From positions 1,400,580-1,464,579 of the forward strand of contig NZ_LVEM01000001.1 of assembly GCF_001641335.1 (NCBI RefSeq): 64,000 nucleotides of DNA, read 5' to 3'. This document shows, piece after piece, positions 7,475-16,555 of the stretch. Both the position numbers and the translations under genes were made by a program. The notes under the pieces are model-generated. The model saw only the letters and a list, made by a program, of their open reading frames with translations, was not told the DNA's origin and did no database searches. The number at the start of each line of letters is the position of its first letter. Positions within the stretch are counted from its first letter, which is position 1. This DNA comes from Bradyrhizobium stylosanthis (GTDB lineage Bacteria > Pseudomonadota > Alphaproteobacteria > Rhizobiales > Xanthobacteraceae).

Positions 7475-9787
7475 TCACCACCGGTAGGTCAGCTTGCCGA
7501 TGGCCTTGCGTCCCTCCGCGTAGAAGCAGCCCGACAGGCTGTAGCAGGCGGCGACATAGCGGGTATCGGCGAGGTTGGTCACGTTCAGCGACAGGCGCCA
7601 ATTGTCCCGGCTGTAGGCGAGCAGCGCATCCAGCACCGTGGAGGCGCCGACCTTGAACGTGTTGGCGTCGTCGCCCCAGGTCGCGCCGACATAGCGGATG
7701 CCGCCGCCGAACTGCAGGCCCGCCAGCATCCCGCTCTGGAGCGTGTAGTCGCTCCACAGCGAGGCCCGGTTGAGCGGCACGGTGACCGGCGCCTTGCCGA
7801 CATTGACCGGATCCTGCGTGACCATGGCGTCGACATAGGCGTAGGCCGCGCGCAGGTTCCAGCCGTCGGCGAGCGACATCGTGCCTTCGAGCTCGATGCC
7901 GCGCGAATTCACCTGGCCGGTCTGCTCGGCGAACACCGACCCCGGCGCATAGACGACGACGTTGTCGCGCGTAAGGTCGAAGGCGGCGAAGGTGAACAGC
8001 GCGTTCCAGCCGAGCGGCTGGTACTTGACGCCGACCTCGTACTGGACGCCGGTTTCGGGATTGAGCATCTGCCCGCCCGGCCCCGTCGCCAGCACCGGCA
8101 GGAACGATTCCGAATAGCTGAAGTAAGGCGCGATGCCGTTGTCGAAATTGTACATTACCGCGGCACGGCCGGTGAAGGCCGAGGCATCCTTCGAGACCGT
8201 CGTGTTGGCGATGCCGCTGTCGACCTGGGTCGTCACGAAGTCCTGGCGGCCGCCGAGCTGGAACGACAGCCGGCCGAGCTTGATCTGGTCCTGCGCATAG
8301 AGGCCGGCCTGCGACTGCTTGACGCCGGTGTCGTCGCTCTTGCCGCCGATCGCATAGTCGTAGCTGTAGACCGGGTTGAAGACGTTGATCTCGGGCGCCG
8401 ACGTCGTGACGCCGAAGGCCGTGTCGCGGAAGGTGGTGTTGCGATAGTCGAACCCGACCAGCGTGGTGTGGCTGAGGATGCCGGTCGTGAACTTGCCCTG
8501 GAGCTGGTTATCAACCGCGAAGGAGTTGATGTAGGAGTTGCTGTAGCTGCCGTAGCGCGCCAGCTGCCCCGCGGTCTCGTTGGTGTAGCCGCCGCCGTAG
8601 AACACCTTCTCCTCGTTGTGCTGGTAGGCGTAGCGCAGGTTCTGGCGGAACGTGATGTTGTCGGTGAAATTGTGCGAGAGCAGGTAGCCGACCGTCGCGA
8701 TCTCGGTGTTGAAGGCGTCGAAGCTCGGCACGCCCGCGAAGAACGAGACCGGGATGGTGCGGCCGTTGTTCGGCCAGACCGTGCCCGAGGCCGGCAGGAA
8801 CTGGAGGCCCCACCCCGCCCGGTCCCTCTGGTAGTTGGCGAGCACGGTGAGGGTCGTATCCTCGTTCGGCTTGAAGGTGACGGCGGGCGCGATGAAGACG
8901 CGGTTGTCCTTGCTGAAATCGACCTGGGTCTCGCCGTCGCGCACCACGCCGGTCAGGCGCCACAGCACGGTCCCTTCCTTGTTGGCGGGACCGCCCATGT
9001 CGAACTGGCCCTGGTAGCGGTTGAAGCTGCCGCCGGAGATCGAGACCTCGCCGAACTGCTGCGCGGTCGGCAGCTTGCTCACGTAGTTGAGCAGGCCGCC
9101 GGTGCCGCTGCCGCCATACATCGCCGAGGACGGTCCCTTGAGAACCTCGAGGCGTTCGGCGCCGTAGGGATCGAGCCCGTTGAAATGCACGTAGTTGCTG
9201 GAGGGAATCCGCAGGCCGTCGATGTAGAGCCCCGGCATGGTCATGTCGAAGCCGCGGATCTGCAGGCCGCCGAAGCGGGTGTCCGAGCCGCCGTTGACGT
9301 CGCCGCTGACGCCGGCGGTGTAGCGCAGCGCCTCGCCGATCGAGACCGCGCCCTGGTTCCTGACCTGCTCGGTGGTGATGACAGAGATCGATTGCGGCGT
9401 CTCGATCAGCGGCGTGTCGGTCTTGGTGCCGGTGCCGCTGCGGGTGGCGACGAAGCCGCGAACGGGTCCGCCGGCGCGTTCACCCGAAGTGCCGTTCGCC
9501 GCCGACTGGTTTGGCGCGGCCTGCTGCGCCGGCGCGCGACGATTGGCGCGAGCGCTGCGCGTTGCCGCCGAACGTCGCGAGGCCGCGACCGCTGCGGGTC
9601 GTGCGCGCTGGGCCGGCGCGTCGACGGTGACCGAGGGAATTTGCGTCTGTGCCTGCACGGGACCTAACGGAAGGATCAGAGCGGCTGAACTCACGGCGCC
9701 GAAGAAGAGCACCTGAAGCTGTCGATGGCGCGTTTGAACACGCGAAGGAAGTTGGAAGTCGGTCACGTCTGTCGCAGCCCCACGCAC
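7475..9787 (-). CDS. TonB-dependent ferric-siderophore outer-membrane receptor
   Basis: A 770-residue outer-membrane receptor. A signal peptide (hydrophobic part about residues 27-46, ending AQA) is followed by a basic, Ala-rich linker (about 55-90). A plug domain (about 105-240) contains IETPQSISVITTEQV, the GGLQIRGFDM segment and YGAERLEVLKGPSSAMYGG. The rest is a 22-strand type barrel ending in the aromatic C-terminus KLTYRW. The plug motifs are those of hydroxamate siderophore receptors (FhuA/FegA/FoxA type). The PepSY protein follows downstream. A candidate Irr/ICE element at 9939-9955 in the promoter region suggests iron control. The exact siderophore cannot be read from sequence. Confidence 0.92.
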   Translation of the reverse strand: MRGAATDVTDFQLPSRVQTRHRQLQVLFFGAVSSAALILPLGPVQAQTQIPSVTVDAPAQRARPAAVAASRRSAATRSARANRRAPAQQAAPNQSAANGTSGERAGGPVRGFVATRSGTGTKTDTPLIETPQSISVITTEQVRNQGAVSIGEALRYTAGVSGDVNGGSDTRFGGLQIRGFDMTMPGLYIDGLRIPSSNYVHFNGLDPYGAERLEVLKGPSSAMYGGSGTGGLLNYVSKLPTAQQFGEVSISGGSFNRYQGQFDMGGPANKEGTVLWRLTGVVRDGETQVDFSKDNRVFIAPAVTFKPNEDTTLTVLANYQRDRAGWGLQFLPASGTVWPNNGRTIPVSFFAGVPSFDAFNTEIATVGYLLSHNFTDNITFRQNLRYAYQHNEEKVFYGGGYTNETAGQLARYGSYSNSYINSFAVDNQLQGKFTTGILSHTTLVGFDYRNTTFRDTAFGVTTSAPEINVFNPVYSYDYAIGGKSDDTGVKQSQAGLYAQDQIKLGRLSFQLGGRQDFVTTQVDSGIANTTVSKDASAFTGRAAVMYNFDNGIAPYFSYSESFLPVLATGPGGQMLNPETGVQYEVGVKYQPLGWNALFTFAAFDLTRDNVVVYAPGSVFAEQTGQVNSRGIELEGTMSLADGWNLRAAYAYVDAMVTQDPVNVGKAPVTVPLNRASLWSDYTLQSGMLAGLQFGGGIRYVGATWGDDANTFKVGASTVLDALLAYSRDNWRLSLNVTNLADTRYVAACYSLSGCFYAEGRKAIGKLTYRW

Positions 9788-10145
9788 TGCCGGCTTTGCC
9801 GGTATCGTTTTTGATGTCCCGCCGTAACGCAGGCGGTTTCGCAGGGCGATAGGAACCGGGTTAGAACTTCTCCAGACCTGTGCGTGGGATGTGCGGCGAA
9901 TGCGCTCAGCTGCGATGAAAGCCAGCGTGCTCCTCGCGTTTGGAATATTTCTAGACGATGACGAAGCGCGCGCTCCCCTGACGTGCGAACGCGGGCGTGA
10001 AGAACGAATCCTTTACCATGGCTGCGGCGCTCGATTGAGCCCGGGGAACCGCAGCGGTAGAATCTGTTGCGGGATATTTCATTTGCGTTGCCGACCGTGT
10101 CGCAACGCTGTGCCAGCTTATGCTGGGCATCCGGGGGCGACGTCC
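9788..10145. other. Divergent intergenic region, iron receptor / PilZ-XRE gene
   Basis: This 358-bp region separates the receptor (minus) from the PilZ-XRE gene (plus). It holds the ICE-like palindrome listed separately and a small CCGGC-TTTG-CCGG hairpin near 9790-9802 close to the receptor start. I see no credible coding sequence; the open frame running into the PilZ gene from 9891 lacks a ribosome-binding site and family similarity. Confidence 0.6.
9939..9955. promoter_or_regulatory. Candidate iron control element (Irr/ICE-like box)
   Basis: TTTGGAA-TAT-TTCTAGA is an interrupted palindrome matching the TTTAGAA-N3-TTCTAAA form of the Bradyrhizobium Irr-binding element at 12 of 14 arm positions (consensus recalled, not looked up). 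It is about 150 bp upstream of the siderophore receptor start, where iron-responsive control is expected, and could also affect the divergent PilZ-XRE gene. Confidence 0.5.
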
Positions 10146-10709
10146 ATGAGCGAATTGCGCGCTGCGACCAGGCAATCCACGGCAAGGACCGGGCTCGTCG
10201 AGTTCGACGGTCCCAGGGGCACCGTCAGCATCCCCTGCACGATCGCGGACGTCTCAGGCACCGGCGCGCGGCTGAAGCTCGACTGGTCGCTGGCGTTTCC
10301 GAAAGAGGCGACGCTGATCTTCGCCGACGGGCTGCGCAAGACCTGCCGTGTCGCCTGGCAGAAGCGGCGGCTGCTCGGCGTCGCCTTCGCCGACGGCGTT
10401 GCGAGCCACGACGAGCAGGCGCTCATGATGACCGAGGAAGAGCAGGCCCTGCACCGGCGGCATATCGGCGCCCAGGTGCGCGCCGCGCGCGAGGCACGGG
10501 GCTATACCGAAAGCCAGATGGCGAGCCTCATCGGTCTCTCGCCCGGCGATCTGTCGCGGGCCGAGCGCGGCGAGATCAGCATCCCGCTGCACCAGCTCAC
10601 GCACATGGCCGATCTGCTGCTGGTCGACCTCGACAGTCTCGTGGCCGGCCCGGCCTCGATCGAATCGCCGCCCCTCGGCGACGCCGAGCTCGCGGCCGGC
10701 TGCCGCTAG
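10146..10709 (+). CDS. PilZ domain - XRE helix-turn-helix fusion regulator
   Basis: A 187-residue cytoplasmic protein. Residues about 12-95 look like a PilZ domain, with the (D/N)xSxxGA motif as DVSGTGARLKL, although the N-terminal Arg cluster is weak (only RTGLVEF). Residues about 112-165 are an XRE-type helix-turn-helix (VRAAREARGYTESQMASLIGLS, with DLSRAERGE). PilZ domains can bind cyclic di-GMP, so this may be a second-messenger-responsive DNA-binding protein; the ligand motif is incomplete. ATG at 10146 is preferred to an upstream open frame. Its stop overlaps the convergent amine oxidase stop by 4 bp. Confidence 0.75.
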   Translation: MSELRAATRQSTARTGLVEFDGPRGTVSIPCTIADVSGTGARLKLDWSLAFPKEATLIFADGLRKTCRVAWQKRRLLGVAFADGVASHDEQALMMTEEEQALHRRHIGAQVRAAREARGYTESQMASLIGLSPGDLSRAERGEISIPLHQLTHMADLLLVDLDSLVAGPASIESPPLGDAELAAGCR

Positions 10710-12697
10710 TCCTTGTGGCAGCACGAGGCGCTGCCACCCTTCCCTTCGCCCGCGAGCACGCTGCGGCTGTTGCGCTCCGGCGGGATGTCGCCCGCGGCAT
10801 TGGCCGCGAAAAAGCCGGTCGGCTTCAGCATGAAGCCGGCATATTCGACCGGCATGATCGGGAAATCCTCGGGCTTGCAGACATGGGTGTGGCCGAAGGA
10901 ATGCCACACCACGATATCCGCATTCTCGATGTTGCGGTTCTGCGCGGCGTAGCGCGGCAGGCCGTCGCCGCCGGCATGGACGTTGGGATAGTCGCCGCTG
11001 GCGTATTTCTCAGCCGGGTCAAACGCAGTCACCCAGACATGTTTGGTGGCAAAGCCGCCGCGCTTGCGCACATAGCTGCCCTCCTGCGCCAGCATCAGCG
11101 GGCTTGGATTGACGACGAGCTTGTAGGCCGGCGCGTTGCCGACGGAGTTGGTCTCGTTGGGATTGCTGATCTTCCAGAACCGGCCGGTCTCGCCATTGGC
11201 GACCGCGGCCGCGTCGCGCTCGCGTGACAGCACGCGCGTCGTGGTGTCGAACACGTTGCCATGGGGATTGTCGTGGCCCCAGGGCCGCGGCACGAAGTCG
11301 TGCTCCGTCACCATGTTGCCGCCGCCGTCGAGATCCATGTGCAGGCGGACGTTGAAGAAGTGCTGGTGCGTCGGCCCGCCCAGATTGTCGTCGACCATGC
11401 CGCCCCATTTGTACTTTTCGCCTGATGGCACGGCGGCGGTCTGGATGATGCCGGTGAGTTTTGTTTCGAGCTGGATCGTGCCGTCCTGGTAGAGATACCA
11501 GTAGAAGCCGTAATCGTAATTGCCGACGGTGGCGAAGAACGAGATCACGAGCCGCCGGGACCTGCGCACCTCGAACAGGCCGTTGCGGAATTCGTAATGT
11601 TTCCAGGCAATTCCGTAGTCTTCTTCATGCATGCAGATAGCGTTCTGCATGACGAAGGGCTCGCCCTTGTTGTCGGCGGCCGGCACATCGAAATAATGGA
11701 TGTTGCCGAGGCAGTCGCAGCCGAGCTCGAGCGCATTGGCGAGCATGCCGAGCCCGTATTCGCCGGCGTCGAACGCCGACTTCCAGAAATGGTTCGCGGT
11801 CGGATCGGCGTAAGGCACGACCATCTCGGTGACGCTGGCGCGGTGGATCAGCGCGCGCTTTCGCGCGCCGTCCTGATAGGCGAGTTGATGCAGCACGAGA
11901 CCCTCGCGCGGCGTGAAGCCGACGCGAAAGCTCCATTTCTGCCAGTCGACCTTCCAGCCATCGACGCGAAAGCTCGCGCCCTCCGGCTGCTCGATGTGGA
12001 GCGGCTTGATGTCGGTGCGCGGGTTCTTGACCTCGTGCGCGCCGTAGTTCCGCTTCTTGCGCGGGATCGGGATGATCGGGTCCTCGTCGGTGAGGTCGAT
12101 CACCCTGCCCCCGATCAGGTCGACGACGGCGACCACGCCTTCGATGGGATGGGCATAACCATTGTCCTGCAGGTGCTCGCGGAAATAGCTGACGGCCCGC
12201 ACGATGCGCGCTCCGCGCTCGAATTCCTTGTCGAAGAAGCCCGAGGAGAACGGATCGACCTGGACCAGCTCGATGTCCTTGTCGGTCAGCCCGCGCCGGA
12301 CCATCGCTGCACGCCAGCCGGGATCGGCCTTCACCACGGCCTCGCACTTGAAGAACTCTTCCAGCATCACCGAGGGCTGCCCGTAGGGCGCCTCGCGGTT
12401 CGGGATGATGTTTCGCGTGACGATCTCGCTGCGGGCGAGATCGACGATGTGCTCGATCGCCTCGCCGGTGGTCACGTCCAGCGTCAGCACGAAGGCGCGG
12501 CGCCCTGCCGGGCCGGCCGCAAGCTCCTGCTTGGTCGGCTCCTCCAGCCGCACCGTCGGGAAGCGGCAGTGCTCCGGTGAGGCCGCGGCGGCACGCACCA
12601 GCGTGCAGGCCGCGGTGATCTCTGCGGCGGTCAGCGGATCGAGCGGATGCGGCGCGGCAGCCTGGGCTTGCGGTTTGACCTTGGCGGTATCGAGCAT
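10706..12697 (-). CDS. Copper-containing primary amine oxidase (TPQ cofactor)
   Basis: A 663-residue copper amine oxidase that oxidatively deaminates primary amines to aldehydes, releasing NH3 and H2O2. The topaquinone precursor Tyr is residue 394 in the motif VGNYDYG. Copper ligands appear as HQHFF and the later His in WHSFGHTHV. The catalytic-base Asp is in KSAFDAGEYGLG. N2/N3 domains precede the catalytic domain, and length is normal. The ATG at 12697 follows GGAG with 6-nt spacing. It lies 15 bp after the serine hydrolase stop, hence one operon, with a divergent AraC regulator. No Sec or Tat signal is seen, so it is probably cytoplasmic. The Cys-Cys-His end (ASCCHKD) is unusual. Confidence 0.93.
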   Translation of the reverse strand: MLDTAKVKPQAQAAAPHPLDPLTAAEITAACTLVRAAAASPEHCRFPTVRLEEPTKQELAAGPAGRRAFVLTLDVTTGEAIEHIVDLARSEIVTRNIIPNREAPYGQPSVMLEEFFKCEAVVKADPGWRAAMVRRGLTDKDIELVQVDPFSSGFFDKEFERGARIVRAVSYFREHLQDNGYAHPIEGVVAVVDLIGGRVIDLTDEDPIIPIPRKKRNYGAHEVKNPRTDIKPLHIEQPEGASFRVDGWKVDWQKWSFRVGFTPREGLVLHQLAYQDGARKRALIHRASVTEMVVPYADPTANHFWKSAFDAGEYGLGMLANALELGCDCLGNIHYFDVPAADNKGEPFVMQNAICMHEEDYGIAWKHYEFRNGLFEVRRSRRLVISFFATVGNYDYGFYWYLYQDGTIQLETKLTGIIQTAAVPSGEKYKWGGMVDDNLGGPTHQHFFNVRLHMDLDGGGNMVTEHDFVPRPWGHDNPHGNVFDTTTRVLSRERDAAAVANGETGRFWKISNPNETNSVGNAPAYKLVVNPSPLMLAQEGSYVRKRGGFATKHVWVTAFDPAEKYASGDYPNVHAGGDGLPRYAAQNRNIENADIVVWHSFGHTHVCKPEDFPIMPVEYAGFMLKPTGFFAANAAGDIPPERNSRSVLAGEGKGGSASCCHKD

Positions 12698-12712
12698 GGC
12701 GATCTCCAAAAG

Positions 12713-13903
12713 TCAGGCGAGATGCGCGGTGATGGCGCTGAAGGCGGCAAACCAGCGCTGGTCGATCGGAACGTCCATCGCCTTGGGCTGGGTCGCTAGC
12801 TTCGCGATAACGGTGTCGGAATCGAGATCGACATAGAGGTGCTGGCCGTGAATGCCGATCGCCGTGAGCGCGTTGCGCGACGGGTCGATCGCGAACCATT
12901 TGCTGCGATAGCGCGCGCCCGGGAAGAACTCGGCGAGGTCGCCGTCGGCCCAGGCCTGGGGATCGCCGTTCTCGCGGATGTCGTCGATCCACCAGCCCGG
13001 CACCACCTGTCGTCCCTCGACCACGCCGCGGCAGCGCATCATCTCGCCGAAACGGACGAGATCTCGCGCGGTGACGGAGATGCCGCCGGCGATGCGGCCC
13101 ATGCCGTGGCTGTCGAGCGTGAGCGAGCCGTCCTCTTCAGTGCCCAGGGGCTGCCAGAGATATTCGGAGAGGATGCGATGATAGGGCATGCCGCAGGCGC
13201 GCTCATAGACCCAGCCGAGCACCTCGGTGTTGGTCGAGACGTAATGGAACACCTTGCCATGCGGCTTGCCCGTCCCGCGCAACGTCGTGAGATAGGCGCG
13301 CTGGTGACCGGGCTCCACACCCGGAGGCGGCACGTCCCAGCCCGAGGAGAAGCGGTAGCGCGCGACGTCGCCGGCGGGATCCTCGTAGTCCTCCTCGAAC
13401 TGGATGGCGACGGCCATGTCGAGCAGGTTGCGGACGGTGCAGCCGGCATAGACCGAGGTCTCCAGCTCCGGCACGTAGCGCAGCACCCTTGCTTCGGGAT
13501 CAATCAGGCCCCGCGCGGCGAGAATGCCGCCGAGCGTCCCGGCGATCGCCTTGCTGATCGAGCAGATCAGATGCGGCGTGGTCGCGGTCATGCCATCGCC
13601 GTACCATTCGTGGATCAGGGTGCCCCGGTGCATCACGAGCAGCGTGTCGGTGAAAGTCTCGCGTAGCGTGGCCTCGATCGTGGTCTCTCTGCCGTCGGGC
13701 GCGGTGAAGCCGAGTTTTGACAGCTCGCGCGGGGCGCTTGGCATCGGCGTCGGCCGGGCCGAGCGGCGGATCTCGGCGGTCGGCAGCACTTCGCGGGTGT
13801 GGGTGAAGCCCCAGCGGATGGCAGGAAAGCTGCGCCAGTTGGAGCGCGTCACCTGGGCCTCCGGCGCGGGCGGGCTGCCGCGCATGACGTCAGTCGGTCG
13901 CAT
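12713..13903 (-). CDS. Serine hydrolase, beta-lactamase/class C-like family
   Basis: A 396-residue member of the beta-lactamase-related serine hydrolase/esterase family (COG1680 type). The nucleophile motif SxxK is S115-I-S-K118, and a YxN-like motif appears as YVSTN. There is no obvious signal peptide, which argues against a periplasmic beta-lactamase and for an esterase or amidase. The ATG at 13903 is preceded by GGAGGG and chosen over a longer frame running into the divergent promoter. It is the first gene of a two-gene operon with the amine oxidase, so it may release an amine from an ester or amide; that is inference. Confidence 0.85.
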   Translation of the reverse strand: MRPTDVMRGSPPAPEAQVTRSNWRSFPAIRWGFTHTREVLPTAEIRRSARPTPMPSAPRELSKLGFTAPDGRETTIEATLRETFTDTLLVMHRGTLIHEWYGDGMTATTPHLICSISKAIAGTLGGILAARGLIDPEARVLRYVPELETSVYAGCTVRNLLDMAVAIQFEEDYEDPAGDVARYRFSSGWDVPPPGVEPGHQRAYLTTLRGTGKPHGKVFHYVSTNTEVLGWVYERACGMPYHRILSEYLWQPLGTEEDGSLTLDSHGMGRIAGGISVTARDLVRFGEMMRCRGVVEGRQVVPGWWIDDIRENGDPQAWADGDLAEFFPGARYRSKWFAIDPSRNALTAIGIHGQHLYVDLDSDTVIAKLATQPKAMDVPIDQRWFAAFSAITAHLA

Positions 13904-14087
13904 CTCGATCCCTCCGCAAAGCGCCATTTCGGGCCGCGATGTCGGAGCGGCCGCAACGGAAGCCTGCACCGAGCCGCGGCCGTGCGTTATCGAAATCGCG
14001 CAATATTTTGCTGGACACGGCTGCGGAGCGTGCCAGTCTTGGCGCAGTTCTTGCTGGTTTCCGGCTGGCAAATTCCGACGTGGCGTC

Positions 14088-15071
14088 ATGGCCTTGAGCG
14101 CAACTCTTCCGATTCAGGACTCGGCTGCCAGCCTGTTCCAGGCGAGCAGCACGGATGTCGACGAGCACTGCGCCGCGCTCGGCCGCTGGCGGCTGAGCTA
14201 CGACCAGATCAGTGCCGGGGCCTTCCGCGGCAGCTTTACCCAGCTTTCCCTGCCCCGCATCGAGGTGTTCCGCGAGATCACCAGCCAGCAGGTGCGCCAG
14301 TACGGCCAGCTCGGTGCCGACAGCTTTGGCATCGGCCTGCCCTGGGACGGCGATGGCGAGCTCAGCTGCAACGGCACCAGTGCCGGGGGCGCCCACGTGC
14401 TCGCCAGCATCGACGCCGAGATCGACATGTGCACGCCGAAGGCCTTCGAGCTGCGCGGCGTCGTCGCCAGCACGGCGCTGATCGCCGACCTGGCGGCCAG
14501 GCTCGATATCGAGCTGCCGCGAAGCGTCTGGCATCAGTTGCGGGTGATCGAGATGGCGGAAGCGCCGGTCGCGCGGCTGCGCGCGGATCTTGCCGCCATT
14601 CACGAGACCATCACATCGGCCCCCGGGCAGTTCGACGATCCCGCGGCACGGCAGGCGCTGGAGGATGCCCTCCTCCTCGACATCATGGACATGCTGCCGA
14701 CGGCGCGGCCGAGCGATCCCGGCCGCAGCGCCGCGGCACGCAGGCGCACTGTCGACCGCGCCCGCGAGCTGATGCATGGCAGCGGCGACCGCGCGCTGTC
14801 GCTGCTGGAGGTCTGCAAGGCGGTCGGCGCCAGCCCGCGCAAGCTCGGTTATTGCTTCCAGGAGGTCGTGGGTACGAGCCCGATGCACTACTGGCGCGCG
14901 ATGCGGCTCAACCGGGTGCGGCGCGACCTGAAGCGCGGCACCGATGCGTCAGTCTACGACGTCGCCGTGCAGCACGGCTTCTGGCACTTCAGCCAGTTCT
15001 CGCTCGACTACAAACGCCACTTCTCCGAGCTGCCCTCGGAGACATTGCGGCGCGCCAGGCTGGCCGCCTGA
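14088..15071 (+). CDS. AraC-family transcriptional regulator
   Basis: A 327-residue regulator with a sensory N-terminal domain (about 1-210, AraC_binding_2-like) and a C-terminal double helix-turn-helix (about 225-320) containing ALSLLEVCKAVGASPRKLGY and VYDVAVQHGFWHFSQFSLDYK, the second ending in the classic F-S-x-x-Y-K-x-x-F pattern. It is divergent from the serine hydrolase-amine oxidase operon across 184 bp, which makes it the likely activator of that operon in response to an amine or its precursor. The ATG at 14088 is used; the frame is open further upstream but without homology. Confidence 0.88.
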   Translation: MALSATLPIQDSAASLFQASSTDVDEHCAALGRWRLSYDQISAGAFRGSFTQLSLPRIEVFREITSQQVRQYGQLGADSFGIGLPWDGDGELSCNGTSAGGAHVLASIDAEIDMCTPKAFELRGVVASTALIADLAARLDIELPRSVWHQLRVIEMAEAPVARLRADLAAIHETITSAPGQFDDPAARQALEDALLLDIMDMLPTARPSDPGRSAAARRRTVDRARELMHGSGDRALSLLEVCKAVGASPRKLGYCFQEVVGTSPMHYWRAMRLNRVRRDLKRGTDASVYDVAVQHGFWHFSQFSLDYKRHFSELPSETLRRARLAA

Positions 15072-15087
15072 CGCGCGCTTTCTGCCT

Positions 15088-15861
15088 TTACCAGGTCGGC
15101 AGATAGGTCCCCTTGAAGCGCGTTTCCAGAAACGCCTTCACGGGCTCGGAGTGATAGACCTCGATCAGCTGCTTGACCCACGGCTTGTCCTTGTCCTCCT
15201 CGCGGACGGCGAGGATGTTGACCCAGGGTCCGTCGGGGTTTTCGCGCGCGATGGCGTCGGTCGCGGGGTTGAGGCCGGCCTGCACCGCGTAGTTGTTGTT
15301 GATCGAGACGACGTCGACATCCTGCAGCGCGCGCGGCAGCTGGGCGGCATCGAGCTCGACGAAGCGCAGCTTCTTGGGGTTGTCGGTGATGTCGGCAATC
15401 GTCGAAGAGACGTTGTTCGGGTCCTTCAGCTTGATCACGCCGTGCAGCGCCAGGATCATCAGGCCGCGCGCGCCGTTGGAGGGATCGTTGGCGATGGCGA
15501 CGCGGGCGCCCTCGGGCAGGTCCGCGAGCTTCTTGTATTTCTGCGAATAGACGCCCTGCGGCGAGCCGATCGTGTTGGCGACCTTGACGATCTTCCAGCC
15601 GGTCTTGGAAATCTGGTTCTTCAGGTACGGCTCGTGCTGGAACGAGTTGGCCTCGAGGTCCTTCAGGGCCAGCGCCTGGTTCGGGATCACGTAGTCGGTG
15701 AACTCGACCACCTTGATGTCGAGGCCGCGCTCGGCACCGACCTTCTTCACGACGTCGAGGATCTCGGCGTGGGGGCCGGCGGTGACGCCGACCCGGATGG
15801 TTTCGGCCTGGGCGGTGGTCGCAAGCAAGGCTGCAGCCGCAAGGGTTGCGAGAAAACGCAT
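15088..15861 (-). CDS. metQ: Methionine ABC transporter substrate-binding protein MetQ
   Basis: A 257-residue NlpA/MetQ-family periplasmic protein. The signal peptide ends TTAQA, without a lipobox Cys, so it is probably soluble rather than a lipoprotein. Family motifs include VGVTAGPHAEI at the N-terminus, LKDLEANSFQHEPYL and VAIANDPSNGARGL, followed by VVSINNNYAVQAGL. It is the last gene of a metN-metI-metQ operon on the minus strand, which imports L- and D-methionine. It is convergent with the AraC gene 16 bp away. Confidence 0.93.
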   Translation of the reverse strand: MRFLATLAAAALLATTAQAETIRVGVTAGPHAEILDVVKKVGAERGLDIKVVEFTDYVIPNQALALKDLEANSFQHEPYLKNQISKTGWKIVKVANTIGSPQGVYSQKYKKLADLPEGARVAIANDPSNGARGLMILALHGVIKLKDPNNVSSTIADITDNPKKLRFVELDAAQLPRALQDVDVVSINNNYAVQAGLNPATDAIARENPDGPWVNILAVREEDKDKPWVKQLIEVYHSEPVKAFLETRFKGTYLPTW

Positions 15862-15889
15862 TGAAGTCTCCAGTTTCAGGAAGTTTGGA

Positions 15890-16555
15890 TCAGCGATGCC
15901 GCAGCCGGCGATTGACCCGGCGCGCCAGATAGTCGCCGGCGCTCTGCACGAGCTGCACCAGCGCGATCAGCACGACGACGACGGCGAGCATCATCTCCGG
16001 CATGAAGCGCTGATAACCGTAGCGGATGCCGAGGTCGCCAAGGCCGCCGCCGCCGACGGCGCCGACCATGGCGGAGTAGCCGAGCAGGCTGACCACCGCG
16101 AGCGTCAGCGCCAGCAAGAGACCGGGCAGCGCTTCGGGGATCAGGACCTTGAGCACGATCTGGATCGGGGATGCACCGAACGAGGACGCGGTCTCGATCA
16201 GGCCGCCATCGACTTCACGGATCGCGGCCTCGACGAGGCGCGCGATGAACGGCGCCGACGCGATGGTCAGCGGCACGATCGCGGCCGTCGAGCCGATCGA
16301 GGTGCCCGCAACAAACCGCGTGAACGGGATGATGGCGACGACCAGGATGATGAAGGGCGTCGAGCGCGTCGCGTTGACGACGGCGCCCAGCACGCGATTG
16401 ACGAGCGGCGCTGCGAACAGCTCGCCCTTGCGGCTGGTGGCGAGAAAGACGCCGAGCGGCAGGCCGAAGGCAGTGCCGAGAGCTGCCGCGATACCGACCA
16501 TGTACAGGCTCTCGAAGGTCGCCTGAACGATGAGGTTGATGAGTTCAGGCGACAT
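15890..16555 (-). CDS. metI: Methionine ABC transporter permease MetI
   Basis: A 221-residue permease with five predicted membrane helices, normal for MetI. The BPD_transp_1 EAA loop appears as EAAIREVDGGLIETASSFGASPIQIVLKVLIPEALPG. Its start overlaps the 3' end of metN by 11 bp (16545-16555), indicating coupling, and metQ begins 28 bp after its stop. It forms the membrane channel of MetNIQ. Confidence 0.94.
   Translation of the reverse strand: MSPELINLIVQATFESLYMVGIAAALGTAFGLPLGVFLATSRKGELFAAPLVNRVLGAVVNATRSTPFIILVVAIIPFTRFVAGTSIGSTAAIVPLTIASAPFIARLVEAAIREVDGGLIETASSFGASPIQIVLKVLIPEALPGLLLALTLAVVSLLGYSAMVGAVGGGGLGDLGIRYGYQRFMPEMMLAVVVVLIALVQLVQSAGDYLARRVNRRLRHR

Noticed and set aside
7184..9667. 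Very long open frame antisense to the TonB receptor
   Set aside because: High-GC shadow: composition (Arg/Ala/Gly/His-rich, no domains) and no start signals; the receptor on the other strand is clearly real.
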